A DNA stretch of 64,000 bases from Parahoeflea alexandrii (GTDB lineage: Bacteria; Pseudomonadota; Alphaproteobacteria; Rhizobiales; Rhizobiaceae): NCBI RefSeq assembly GCF_027214025.1, contig NZ_JAPWHB010000002.1:310001-374000 (forward strand). Reading direction: 5' to 3'. Of the stretch, positions 35,609 through 43,968 are shown one piece after another (within the stretch, counting starts at the first letter, position 1; each line of letters begins with the position of its first letter). The notes under the pieces are model-generated. The model worked only from the letters and a program-made list of their open reading frames with translations, made no database searches and was not told the DNA's origin. Both the position numbers and the translations under genes were made by a program.

Positions 35609-36444
35609 GCCCGGCCTTCCGCATTGCCGGCGCGCGCCGCATCGAGCACTTCCGGATAGGGATAATTGAGCCCCAGAAGCTGGCGCATGTCGGGACTCGC
35701 CGCATTGAGGAAGGATTGCGGCAAGGCCGCGGGCATGTCCTCCATCGGCTTGACCCATTTGGGCAGGTACTGGATCAGGATGGCGCTACGGTCATGGTCG
35801 GACCGGTTCGGCATGGCGCAATGCCAGGTCACACCGTAAAACAGCGCTACGTCGCCGGGCTCGCCCAGCATCCGCTCGCAGCGTTCATGGAAGCCGTCCT
35901 CCGCTGTCGGGTAGCGCAGCTGTTTCTGGCTTCCGGGCACGTAAGCCGTGGCGCCGCTTTCTTCGGTGAACGGATCGAGGATCACCGAGACCTGGGCATT
36001 CATCGGAAACGAGCCGTTGAAGCCCATCGGATGGGTCTCGGGCTTGTGGAAATCCCAATAAGGATAATCCACATGCGGCTCCTGCCCCGGCCCGCCCGGA
36101 AGGATCCGGTTGGCGGCGATCGAGCCCATGATGAATTCGGTGCCAAGGAACTTGCGCAGGATATCCATCAGCACGGGATGCGCCGCCATGCGCGAAAACA
36201 CCTCGCCCTTGGCCAGCAGGTTCCAGACCCGGCGCTGCAGGTTGATCTTGCCCTCCTGTTCCGCCGCGCCCTGGAAATGGGTGACCTTCTCCGTCTCGTT
36301 CTCCGAATGCGCCATGACAATGGCGCGGGCCTCGGCAATATCCTCGGGCGTGAACAGGCCGGAAATGGCGACCGCACCGCCGCCATTGAGCAGCTCTTCG
36401 ATGATGATCTGTGGATCGGCCGATTGCGCGGTGAAGCGTTTCAT
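35605..36444 (-). CDS. Phytanoyl-CoA-dioxygenase-like (PhyH) Fe(II)/2-oxoglutarate oxygenase inside the iol operon
   Basis: 279 residues from ATG 36444, 1 nt after the iolD stop, and overlapping iolC by 4 nt. Iron ligands are His124 and Asp126 in PHVDYPYW and His208 in WHCAMPNRS; Arg219 is the expected 2-oxoglutarate anchor, so the enzyme should be active. It lacks any peroxisomal feature. PhyH proteins hydroxylate lipids, N-methyl or O-methyl groups, or phosphonates. Its tight coupling on both sides means it is made with IolD and IolC. A role in trimming a substituted inositol, for example an O-methyl group, is plausible but unproven. Confidence 0.85.
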   Translation of the reverse strand: MKRFTAQSADPQIIIEELLNGGGAVAISGLFTPEDIAEARAIVMAHSENETEKVTHFQGAAEQEGKINLQRRVWNLLAKGEVFSRMAAHPVLMDILRKFLGTEFIMGSIAANRILPGGPGQEPHVDYPYWDFHKPETHPMGFNGSFPMNAQVSVILDPFTEESGATAYVPGSQKQLRYPTAEDGFHERCERMLGEPGDVALFYGVTWHCAMPNRSDHDRSAILIQYLPKWVKPMEDMPAALPQSFLNAASPDMRQLLGLNYPYPEVLDAARAGNAEGRA

Positions 36445-36445
36445 C

Positions 36446-38311
36446 TCAGACACCCTTGCGTTGTTTGGAGCGGGTGGACTCCTGCTCTTCGTGCGCAGCC
36501 CTGACCTTGGCGTTGCCGGTGACATGCGGCGTGCCGACTTCCCACCACGCATGGCCTTCGGTGGTCCAGCCGTCATAGGGATCGACCTTCATGACGATGA
36601 CATGGGTCTTCGGGCTCGCCTTGGCGCGCTTGAACGCTTCGCCCAGCTCCGCCGGGTTGGAGACGGTTTCGGCATTCGCCCCCATCGCCGCCGCGTGCGC
36701 CTCGAAATCGACCGCGAAGGGCTCGGCGACGGTGGGGCAATCGGCGATCAGGTTGTTGAAACTCTCGTTGCCGGTGTTGTTCTGCAGCTTGTTGATGACG
36801 GCAAAGCCGCCATTGTCGAGCACCAGGATTATCAGCTTCCGGTCGCTCAGCACCGAGGAATAGATATCGGAGTTCATCAGCAGGTAGGAGCCATCGCCGA
36901 CAAAGACGATGGTGTCCTTGTCCGGTTCGCGCTCGAACTGGGCGATGCGCGCACCCCATCCGCCGGAAATCTCGTAGCCCATGCAGGAAAAGCCGAACTC
37001 GACGTCGACCGTGCCGATATCGAGCGTGCGCCAGTTGGCGGTCACTTCCGCCGGCAGCCCGCCCGCGGCGGTGACAACCCGGTCGCGCGGATCGCACAGC
37101 GCGTTGACCACGCCGATCGCCTGCGCATAGGAATTGGGCCGGTTGCCATGCGCGACATTGCCCTCGACGTAAGTGTCCCAGGCCTTGCGCTCGGCCTGTG
37201 CAAACGAGGTCCAGTCCCCAGGCACCGCGTAGCTGCCCAGCGCCGCATCGAGCGCCTCGATCGCAAGTTTCGCATCCCCCACCACCGGCAGCGACAGGTG
37301 CTTGGAGGCATCGTGCCGGGCGGCATTGAGGGAAACCAGTTTCGCCGCCTTGTCGAATGCCGTCCACGACCCGGTGGTGAAATCCTGCAGCCTTGTGCCG
37401 ATGGCGATGATCACGTCCGCCTTTTCGGCAACCGCATTGGCGCTGTCCGAACCGGTAACGCCGACGGGACCGATATTGAGCAGGTGCTCGTTCAGGAGGT
37501 TCGCCCTCCCTGCGATGGTTTCGATCACCGGGATCTGCCGGGCCTCGGCGAAGGCGGTCAGTTCCTTGACCGCGCGCGAATACTGCACGCCGCCGCCGGC
37601 GATGATCACCGGCCGTTTCGCAGAGGAGATCGCCGCCGCGGCGTCAGCGATTTCATGTGCATCCGGCGCCTGCCGGCGGATGCGGTGCACCTTCTTCGCA
37701 AACAGCTCGACCGGGTAGTCATAGGCCCAACCCTGCACATCCTGCGGCAGACCGAGGAATGCCGGGCCGCAATCGGCCGGATCGAGCATGGTGGCGATCG
37801 CCGCGGGCAGCGACTGGATGATCTGCGCCGGATGGGTGATGCGGTCCCAATAACGGCTGACCGCCTTGAAGGCATCATTCAAGCCCATGGCCGGATTGCC
37901 GAAATGCTCGAGCTGCTGAAGCACTGGATCGGGCAGCCGGGTGAGAAAAATGTCGCCACACAGCATCAGCATCGGCAGCCGGTTGGCATGCGCCAGCGCT
38001 GCTGATGTCAACAGATTGGCCGTCCCCGGCCCCGCCGATGCCGTGCAGAACATGAAACGCTGCCTGAGCCACTGCTTGGCGTAGCCGGCGGCGGCAAAGC
38101 CCATGCTTTGTTCGTTCTGGCCGCGATAGAGCGGCAGCTCCGCGCGATGATCATACAGCGCCTCGCCCAGGCAGGTGACGTTGCCATGGCCGAAAATGCC
38201 GAAACCGCCGCCGCACAGGCGCATCTCCTCGCCGTCGATCTCGATATACTGGTTGGCCAGGTACCTGATGATGGCCTGCGCCGTCGTCAGCCGAACGGTC
38301 CCGTCATTCAT
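36446..38311 (-). CDS. iolD: 3D-(3,5/4)-trihydroxycyclohexane-1,2-dione acylhydrolase (decyclizing)
   Basis: 621 residues, standard for IolD. It has the thiamine-diphosphate enzyme architecture: an N-terminal Pyr domain with the glutamate in RGQNEQSMGFAA, a middle domain, and a C-terminal PP domain with the motif VGDGSYLLMNSDIYSSV. It opens the ring of the inosose-derived dione. The frame stays open upstream through the next region, but ATG 38311 is the start that fits the family N-terminus. It is the first gene of the minus-strand operon, opposite the LacI-type operator. Confidence 0.95.
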   Translation of the reverse strand: MNDGTVRLTTAQAIIRYLANQYIEIDGEEMRLCGGGFGIFGHGNVTCLGEALYDHRAELPLYRGQNEQSMGFAAAGYAKQWLRQRFMFCTASAGPGTANLLTSAALAHANRLPMLMLCGDIFLTRLPDPVLQQLEHFGNPAMGLNDAFKAVSRYWDRITHPAQIIQSLPAAIATMLDPADCGPAFLGLPQDVQGWAYDYPVELFAKKVHRIRRQAPDAHEIADAAAAISSAKRPVIIAGGGVQYSRAVKELTAFAEARQIPVIETIAGRANLLNEHLLNIGPVGVTGSDSANAVAEKADVIIAIGTRLQDFTTGSWTAFDKAAKLVSLNAARHDASKHLSLPVVGDAKLAIEALDAALGSYAVPGDWTSFAQAERKAWDTYVEGNVAHGNRPNSYAQAIGVVNALCDPRDRVVTAAGGLPAEVTANWRTLDIGTVDVEFGFSCMGYEISGGWGARIAQFEREPDKDTIVFVGDGSYLLMNSDIYSSVLSDRKLIILVLDNGGFAVINKLQNNTGNESFNNLIADCPTVAEPFAVDFEAHAAAMGANAETVSNPAELGEAFKRAKASPKTHVIVMKVDPYDGWTTEGHAWWEVGTPHVTGNAKVRAAHEEQESTRSKQRKGV

Positions 38312-38377
38312 GAGCGCTGCAACCTCCCGATGGCAGCGGCAGATTCTCCGGATTGTTTCCGGTTGCCAAAATGCCGC

Positions 38378-38406
38378 TTGCGAAACTCCGATTCCGAGGA
38401 TACTTA
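38378..38406 (+). promoter_or_regulatory. Promoter of the plus-strand MocA/IolE-like operon
   Basis: TTGCGA (38378-38383), 17-bp spacer, TACTTA (38401-38406). The LacI-type palindrome starts 2 nt later and would cover the transcription start, a classic repression layout. Confidence 0.5.
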
Positions 38407-38407
38407 T

Positions 38408-38425
38408 TTTGCAACCGGTTGCAAA
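38408..38425. promoter_or_regulatory. LacI-family operator between the divergent iol operons
   Basis: TTTGCAACCGGTTGCAAA is a perfect 18-bp palindrome with the central CG typical of LacI/GalR operators. It lies 24 bp before the plus-strand dehydrogenase gene and 97 bp before iolD. An identical core lies upstream of the LacI gene at 47019-47050. Confidence 0.85.
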
Positions 38426-38449
38426 CTGAATTTCAAAACAGAGGCTGAT

Positions 38450-39553
38450 ATGGGAGAGATCGGCATCGGGATCGTCGGCGGAGGCTACATGGGCAAGGCC
38501 CATGCGGTGGCGATGACGACTGTCGGCGCGGTGTTCGACACCGGCCTGCGGCCACGGCTCGAAATGGTCTCCGCAGGCTCGCCGGACTCGGCCGAACGCT
38601 ACCGCAGAGCCTACGGATTCCGGCGCGCCGCGCGCGACTGGCGGGAACTGGTCGCCGACCCGCAGGTCGAGGCCGTCATCATCGCCTCGCCGCAATCCAC
38701 CCACCGCGCCATCGCCGAGGCCGCCTTCGCGCTCGGCAAGCCGGTACTGTGTGAAAAACCCATGGGCGCAAGCCTGGACGACAGCCGCGCCATGGTCGAG
38801 GCGGCGGAAAAAAGCGGCGCGGCCAACATGGTCGGCTTCAACTATATCCGCACACCCGCAAGCCAGTTCGCGCGGCAATTGATCGCCCAGGGCGCGATCG
38901 GCGACATCACCTGGTTCAGAGGCGAACACACCGAGGATTTTCTGGCCGACCCCGAAACGCCTGCTAACTGGCGAACAGATGGCCAGGCCAACGGCACCAT
39001 GGGCGATCTCGCCCCGCACATGATCAACGCAGCACTGGCGCTGATCGGCCCGATCCGCTCTCTGATCGCCGAGATCGAGACCGTTCATACCGACCGTCCC
39101 GGCGGAACGGTCTCGAATGACGACCACGCCCAGATGATGTGCCGGTTCGAAAACGGCGCGATGGGACAGATGCATTTCAGCCGCATCGCCACCGGCCGCA
39201 AGATGGGCTACGCCTACGAGATCACCGGCACCAGGGGCGCGATCCGCTTCGACCAGGAAGACCAGAACGCGCTCTGGCTCTACCGGATGGACGAGCCGGA
39301 AGCCGTGCGCGGTTTCCGCAAGATCCTGACCGGTCCGGCGCACCCCGATTACCTGCCGTTCTGCCAGGGCCCCGGCCACGGCACCGGCTACCAGGACCAG
39401 ATCACCATCGAGGCACGGGATTTCCTCCAAGCGATCGAGACCGGCACGCCGGTCTGGCCGACCTTCCGCGACGGGCTCGCGGTCAACGAAATCGTGGCGG
39501 CGGCCTTCGCCTCCTCACGGACAAGAACCTGGCAAACCATCCAAACGCTCTGA
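38450..39553 (+). CDS. Gfo/Idh/MocA-family dehydrogenase 1
   Basis: 367 residues from ATG 38450 (AGAGG upstream). NAD-binding GIVGGGYMGKAH near 8, the family lysine in CEKPMG at about 106-111 and a distal block TMGDLAPHMINAA with the catalytic aspartate/histidine. The substrate is a polyol or sugar derivative, and inositol isomers or amino-inositols are likely because of the surrounding genes. It starts the plus-strand operon directly behind the LacI-type operator and is followed 12 nt later by the IolE/MocC-like gene. Confidence 0.88.
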   Translation: MGEIGIGIVGGGYMGKAHAVAMTTVGAVFDTGLRPRLEMVSAGSPDSAERYRRAYGFRRAARDWRELVADPQVEAVIIASPQSTHRAIAEAAFALGKPVLCEKPMGASLDDSRAMVEAAEKSGAANMVGFNYIRTPASQFARQLIAQGAIGDITWFRGEHTEDFLADPETPANWRTDGQANGTMGDLAPHMINAALALIGPIRSLIAEIETVHTDRPGGTVSNDDHAQMMCRFENGAMGQMHFSRIATGRKMGYAYEITGTRGAIRFDQEDQNALWLYRMDEPEAVRGFRKILTGPAHPDYLPFCQGPGHGTGYQDQITIEARDFLQAIETGTPVWPTFRDGLAVNEIVAAAFASSRTRTWQTIQTL

Positions 39554-39565
39554 GGGCTCTAGGAC

Positions 39566-40456
39566 ATGACCATCCAAATCGGCAATGCGCCCTGCTCCTG
39601 GGGCGTGGAGTTTCCAAATGATCCGCGCAATCCGGCCTGGCGCACGGTGCTGAGCCAATGCGCGCAAGCCGGCTACACCGGCATCGAGCTTGGCCCGGTG
39701 GGCTACATGCCCGAGGATCCGGCAATTCTTGCCGAGGCGCTTGAAGAGAATGGACTGGAGCTGATCGGCGGCGTGGTGTTCCGCGCCTTCCACGATCCGG
39801 CGCAATGGGACGACGTGATGGATGGTGCGGTCCGCACCTGCAAGGCGCTTCATGCCCATGGCGCACAACATCTGGTGCTGATCGATTCGATCTCGCCCCG
39901 CCGCGCGCCGACCGCCGGCCGCGCCAGCGAGGCCGAGCAGATGGATCAGGCCGAATGGACCGCCTTCCGCGACCGCATCGCCACCGTGGCCAAGCTCGGG
40001 GCGGAGGAGTATGGCTTGACGGTGGGGATCCATGCCCACGCCGCAGGCTTCATCGATTTCGAACCCGAACTCGAGCGCCTGCTCGACGAGGTCGACGAGA
40101 AGATCCTGAAGATCTGCTTCGACACCGGCCATCATTCCTATGCGGGTTTCGATCCGGTCAGCTTCATGAAACGCCATATGAAGCGCATTTCCTACATGCA
40201 TTTCAAGGACATAGACCCGGATGTCAAAGCGAAGGCGATTGCCAACCGCACCGGCTTCTACGATGCCTGCGGGCAAGGAATCTTCTGCAATCTCGGCCAA
40301 GGCGACGTCGATTTCCCCGCCGTGCGGCAGATCCTGCTCGATCACGGTTTCGATGGCTGGTGCACGGTGGAACAGGATTGCGATCCCCTGCTCGACCCCG
40401 ACACGCTGGGCGACGCCACAGCCAACCGCGCCTATCTCAAATCCATCGGCTTCTGA
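39566..40456 (+). CDS. IolE/MocC-like TIM-barrel protein (inosose dehydratase or epimerase)
   Basis: 296 residues, xylose-isomerase-like TIM barrel. The C-terminal half resembles IolE (YMHFKDIDPDV, GQGDVDFPAVRQIL, GWCTVEQDCDP). The N-terminus (GNAPCSWGVEF) differs from the IolE proteins I know and is closer to MocC-type proteins of rhizopine operons. No other iolE is in the window, so this gene may supply inosose dehydratase, or it may epimerise a related keto-inositol. It sits between the two MocA-like dehydrogenases in a tight operon. Confidence 0.75.
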   Translation: MTIQIGNAPCSWGVEFPNDPRNPAWRTVLSQCAQAGYTGIELGPVGYMPEDPAILAEALEENGLELIGGVVFRAFHDPAQWDDVMDGAVRTCKALHAHGAQHLVLIDSISPRRAPTAGRASEAEQMDQAEWTAFRDRIATVAKLGAEEYGLTVGIHAHAAGFIDFEPELERLLDEVDEKILKICFDTGHHSYAGFDPVSFMKRHMKRISYMHFKDIDPDVKAKAIANRTGFYDACGQGIFCNLGQGDVDFPAVRQILLDHGFDGWCTVEQDCDPLLDPDTLGDATANRAYLKSIGF

Positions 40457-40471
40457 GCGGGGAACCTGACC

Positions 40472-41629
40472 ATGACAAAGCTCAAATGGGGCATGATCGG
40501 CGGCGGCGAAGGCAGCCAGATCGGCCCGGCGCATAGGCTCGGCGCCGGCCTTGACGGCGAGTTCGAGTTTTCAGCCGGCGCCCTCGATCTCCGGCCCGAT
40601 GCCGGCCGCGATTATGGTAGGCGGCTGGGCCTTGCAACCGACCGCGCCTATGGCGACTGGCGCGAGATGCTTGAGGGCGAGAAAAACCGCGAAGACCGCA
40701 TCGATCTCGTCACCGTCGCCACCCCGAACGCCACCCATTACGAGATCACCAAGGCCTTTCTCGAGGCGGGCTTTCATGTACTCTGCGAAAAGCCGATGAC
40801 CATGACGATTGAACAGGGCGAGGACATCGTCCGCACCGCCCGCGCCACGGGCAAGATCTGTGCCGTCAACTACGGCTACACCGGCTATTCGCTGGTGCGC
40901 CACATGAAGGCGATGGTTGCGCGCGGTGATCTCGGCAGGATCCGGCTGGTCAAGGCCGAGTTTGCCCATGGCCACCATGCGGATGCCGCCGACGCCGACA
41001 ATCCTCGGGTCCGCTGGCGCTATGATCCGGCCAAGGCCGGCGTGTCAGCCCAGTTCGCCGATTGCGGCATTCACGCGCTGCACATGGCGAGTTTCGTCAC
41101 CGGCCAGGAAGTCGAAAAACTCTCCGCCGACACCGTGTCCTGCATTTCGAGCCGAGAGCTCGAGGACGACGCCATGGTCAATTTCCGCATGGACGGTGGA
41201 GTGGTGGGGCGACTCTGGACCTCGTCCATCGCCATCGGCCGCCAGCACGGGCTGACGCTGCAGGTCTTCGGCGAAAACGGCGGATTGCGCTGGGCCCAGG
41301 AACAGCCCAACCAGCTCTACTGGATGCCGCTTGGCGGCCGCCTCCAGACCATCGAGCGCGGCGAGGCAAACCTCTCGCCCGAGGCAGACCGCACCACCCG
41401 CGTCACCATCGGCCACGCCGAAGGGATGCCGCTGGCATTTGCCAATATCTACAAGGATCTCGCCGAAGCCATCCGCGCCGAGAAGCAAGGCCGGAGCATG
41501 GACCCCGCCGCCAATCTCTACCCCCGCGCCGAGGACGGCCTGCGCTCGATGGCCGCCGTCTTCGCGGTGGCGGAATCAGGCAAACGGGACGGGATCTGGG
41601 TCGACGCCCGGCCGCCGATGTTCCGCTAG
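40472..41629 (+). CDS. Gfo/Idh/MocA-family dehydrogenase 2
   Basis: 385 residues. NAD-binding GMIGGGEGSQIG near 7, lysine in CEKPMT at about 105-110, and the second catalytic block FADCGIHALHMA. It is a distinct subfamily member with an extended substrate domain (longer than IolG). Such enzymes act on scyllo-inositol, chiro-inositol or amino-inositol derivatives in rhizobia. The stop codon TAG lies inside a rhizobial intergenic repeat that begins 3 nt earlier. Confidence 0.88.
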   Translation: MTKLKWGMIGGGEGSQIGPAHRLGAGLDGEFEFSAGALDLRPDAGRDYGRRLGLATDRAYGDWREMLEGEKNREDRIDLVTVATPNATHYEITKAFLEAGFHVLCEKPMTMTIEQGEDIVRTARATGKICAVNYGYTGYSLVRHMKAMVARGDLGRIRLVKAEFAHGHHADAADADNPRVRWRYDPAKAGVSAQFADCGIHALHMASFVTGQEVEKLSADTVSCISSRELEDDAMVNFRMDGGVVGRLWTSSIAIGRQHGLTLQVFGENGGLRWAQEQPNQLYWMPLGGRLQTIERGEANLSPEADRTTRVTIGHAEGMPLAFANIYKDLAEAIRAEKQGRSMDPAANLYPRAEDGLRSMAAVFAVAESGKRDGIWVDARPPMFR

Positions 41630-41732
41630 AGCAATTCCAGCGAAAGTGGAAACCGGTTTCGCGTCCGGAATTGCGTGAAAACAATAAACTGGAGCATTTC
41701 CGGTGATTTCGTTTTCACCGAAAATGCTCTAG
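41626..41732. repeat. Rhizobial-type intergenic palindromic repeat
   Basis: The 107-bp element starts CTAGAGCA and ends TGCTCTAG, so its ends are inverted. Inside are shorter imperfect inverted repeats (AACCGGTTTCGCG, CCGGTGATTTCG...TTTTCACCG). It resembles the dispersed RIME-like repeats scattered in rhizobial genomes. Only one copy was seen in this window. Confidence 0.7.
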
Positions 41733-41802
41733 CGGCAATCTGCCCCGCAGACCACGCCGCGACTTCGATTGCAAATCCGGCCCATCCGGTCGAAGATGGA
41801 CC

Positions 41803-42279
41803 ATGGCCCTTGAGATCGAACGCAAATTCCTGGTCGACAGCGACGCCTGGCGCGATGCCGTCGAGAGCTCGCAAACCATCGTCCAGGCCTATGTCGCCGT
41901 CGACGGCGACACCTCGATGCGGGTGCGCATCTATGACGAGACAAGGGCCGAACTGACGGTGAAGGTCGGCGTCTCGGCGATGACCCGGCACGAATTCGAA
42001 TACGCCATCCCCGTTGCCGATGCCCGCGCGATGACCGAGGCCAGCCGAGGGCGGGTGATCGAGAAGACCCGCCACATCCTCACCATCGGGGGCTTCGTCT
42101 GGGAGGTCGATGCCTATGAAGGCCGGCTCGCGGGCCTCGTCACCGCCGAGGTCGAGATGGGCTCGGAGAGCGACGATCCGGCGCTGCCTTCCTGGCTCGG
42201 ACGCGAGGTCACCGGTGAAGCCGCCTGGTCCAACGCCACGCTGGCGATCAACGGCTGGCCCGAGGCTGCGCACCGATGA
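41803..42279 (+). CDS. CYTH-domain protein (inorganic triphosphatase-like)
   Basis: 158 residues from ATG 41803. The diagnostic EIERKF motif (ExExK) at residues 4-9 begins the CYTH tunnel-fold domain, whose acidic and basic residues bind metal and a triphosphate. The neighbouring CHAD gene overlaps by 4 nt (ATGA), the usual pairing, sometimes fused into one protein (YgiF-type). The likely substrate is inorganic triphosphate; polyphosphate binding is possible. Confidence 0.88.
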   Translation: MALEIERKFLVDSDAWRDAVESSQTIVQAYVAVDGDTSMRVRIYDETRAELTVKVGVSAMTRHEFEYAIPVADARAMTEASRGRVIEKTRHILTIGGFVWEVDAYEGRLAGLVTAEVEMGSESDDPALPSWLGREVTGEAAWSNATLAINGWPEAAHR

Positions 42280-43184
42280 GTTACAGCATCCGCCCCGGCA
42301 GGCCGCTGACCGGCGAGGTCACGCGCGTCGCCGAAATCCAGTACAGGCGCGCCATCGAGAGCCTGCGCAACAGGCCCGACGGTCCGCACGAAGCCATTCA
42401 CGAGGCGCGCAAGCGTTTCAAGCGGCTGCGCGGCCTGTTCCGGCTGGTCCGTGCCGCAGCACCCGAATTCTGCGCCCGCGAGAACGCCCGGGTGCGCGAC
42501 ATTGCATCCACGCTGTCGGCGGTGCGTGACGCCACTGCACTGGTCGAGGCGATGGACCATCTGCTGGCCTCAGGCGCCGCGAGCAGCCATCTCCCCGAGC
42601 TTGCCGCCATCCGCGACCGTCTGGCCTGCCGCCGTGACCGCATCGCTTCGGCGGAAACCGACCTCGAAGCCAAAATCGCCGCGGCGATTGCCGACTGCCA
42701 GGACGGCATCGCGGCGCTTGCCGGGCTCAAGCTGCCGAAGAGCAAGGCCAGGGCCGTCGAACTGCTGGCCCGGGGCGTCGCCCGGAACTACGGCCGTGCA
42801 GTCCGGGCGCTCGAAGCAGCGACCGCCAGCGGCCTCGCCGAGGACTGGCACGATCTGCGCAAGCGCATCAAGTATCACCGCATGCACGTGCAGCTGATGA
42901 GCCCCGTCTGGCCCGGCGACATGGCAATGCGCGCTGAAATCTCCGATCTCGCCGGCGAGGCGCTCGGCGACGACCACGATCTCGCCAACCTCGAGGCCCT
43001 GATCGCCTCCGACCCGGACACGATCGGCGACCCGGCCGAGATCGCCACCCTGCGCACGGTGATGGCGGCCCGCTCGGCGGAACTGCACGAGAAGGTCCGC
43101 GGTATCGTGAAGAACCTGCTCAAGGACGACAAAAAGCTGGTGCGGAGCAGGATCGCTGCGCTGTGGCGGGATGCGGCAGGGTGA
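42276..43184 (+). CDS. CHAD-domain protein
   Basis: 302 residues, helical, with the conserved basic residues of the CHAD (conserved histidine alpha-helical) domain: HEARKRFKRLRG near 45, DWHDLRKRIKYHRMH near 195, and GDDHDLANLE. CHAD domains bind polyphosphate. Coupled to the CYTH gene, it probably forms a phosphate-polymer-related complex. Confidence 0.85.
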   Translation: MSYSIRPGRPLTGEVTRVAEIQYRRAIESLRNRPDGPHEAIHEARKRFKRLRGLFRLVRAAAPEFCARENARVRDIASTLSAVRDATALVEAMDHLLASGAASSHLPELAAIRDRLACRRDRIASAETDLEAKIAAAIADCQDGIAALAGLKLPKSKARAVELLARGVARNYGRAVRALEAATASGLAEDWHDLRKRIKYHRMHVQLMSPVWPGDMAMRAEISDLAGEALGDDHDLANLEALIASDPDTIGDPAEIATLRTVMAARSAELHEKVRGIVKNLLKDDKKLVRSRIAALWRDAAG

Positions 43185-43354
43185 AGGCCGGCGCAGTGCA
43201 GCCGGTTGCGGAAATCAGACGACAGCCTTCACAGACTCACCGGCTGCAATGGCAACCCGTCTTTCAGCACCGAAGTCCGTACCTGGCCGCACGGCAGGCA
43301 GTAACCCTCGCACGCCCGGTTGATCACCAGGTTCGTTTGGTTGGGCCGGAAGAC

Positions 43355-43762
43355 CTATCGGACCACGTGCACCGCACAGGGCGCATGCCGAACCACCCTG
43401 CCCGCGGTCGAACCGAGGAAATAGTCCTGCAGGCCGGGACGGTGAGACGCGATCACGATGCAATCGACGTCGTGCTCGGTGGCGTATTCGACAATCGTTG
43501 TGCCGGGATGTCCGCTGACCACGACGGGCTTGACATCGGCAACGCCCCCAAGCTTGGCTTTCAGCATCGTTTCAGCGTCCGCATGCCGGCTCCTGAAGTG
43601 CTCCTGAGGAAGATATGGCACCACGTAAGAAGGCATCTCCTCCAGCACATTCAGAGCGATGACAGACGCGCCTTCATCAGCAAGCGACCGGGCAGCGGCA
43701 AAGGCGCCGGCAACATCATGTGTGTGATCAAGGGCCACCGCCACGAGGATGTTCTTGTACAT
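43355..43762 (-). CDS. Universal stress protein (UspA family)
   Basis: 135 residues, a single Usp domain. The nucleotide-binding signature SHRPG...GSTAGRVVRHAPCAVHVVR is intact near the C-terminus, so it should bind ATP. Starts at ATG 43762 with GGAGG upstream. An FNR/FixK-type site and -10 box precede it, in keeping with low-oxygen induction of such genes. It is transcribed alone. Confidence 0.93.
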   Translation of the reverse strand: MYKNILVAVALDHTHDVAGAFAAARSLADEGASVIALNVLEEMPSYVVPYLPQEHFRSRHADAETMLKAKLGGVADVKPVVVSGHPGTTIVEYATEHDVDCIVIASHRPGLQDYFLGSTAGRVVRHAPCAVHVVR

Positions 43763-43784
43763 ATCAGGGTCCTCCTTTGCTGTG

Positions 43785-43826
43785 TTTATCGCACGGATCA
43801 GGAGCGCATTTATTGATTTGCCTCAA
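43785..43826 (-). promoter_or_regulatory. FNR/FixK-type site and -10 box ahead of the universal stress gene
   Basis: On the minus strand the site reads TTGAGGCAAATCAA (43826-43813), the best match to the rhizobial FixK consensus of the four found. GATAAA (43790-43785) follows 22 nt later. Confidence 0.65.
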
Positions 43827-43968
43827 TCATCGGGCTTCTCGTCCCCTGATCTGGCCATTCGAACGGGGTACGCAGTGGCACGGTCAGCACCGAGGTGGCA
43901 ATTTCAGCCAGCATATCCAGACGTGCCGTGCTTTGCTTACAGTGCCGCCCCGGAGACGACCCACGCCC

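Noticed and set aside
36446-39430. A single open frame of 994 codons spanning iolD and sequence far upstream
   Set aside because: Only the part from 38311 matches IolD. The upstream portion is antisense to the plus-strand dehydrogenase gene and crosses the promoter/operator region.
41803-43184. CYTH and CHAD frames as one gene broken by a frameshift
   Set aside because: They overlap as ATGA with a proper start, and each domain is complete. Split pairs exist in other bacteria.
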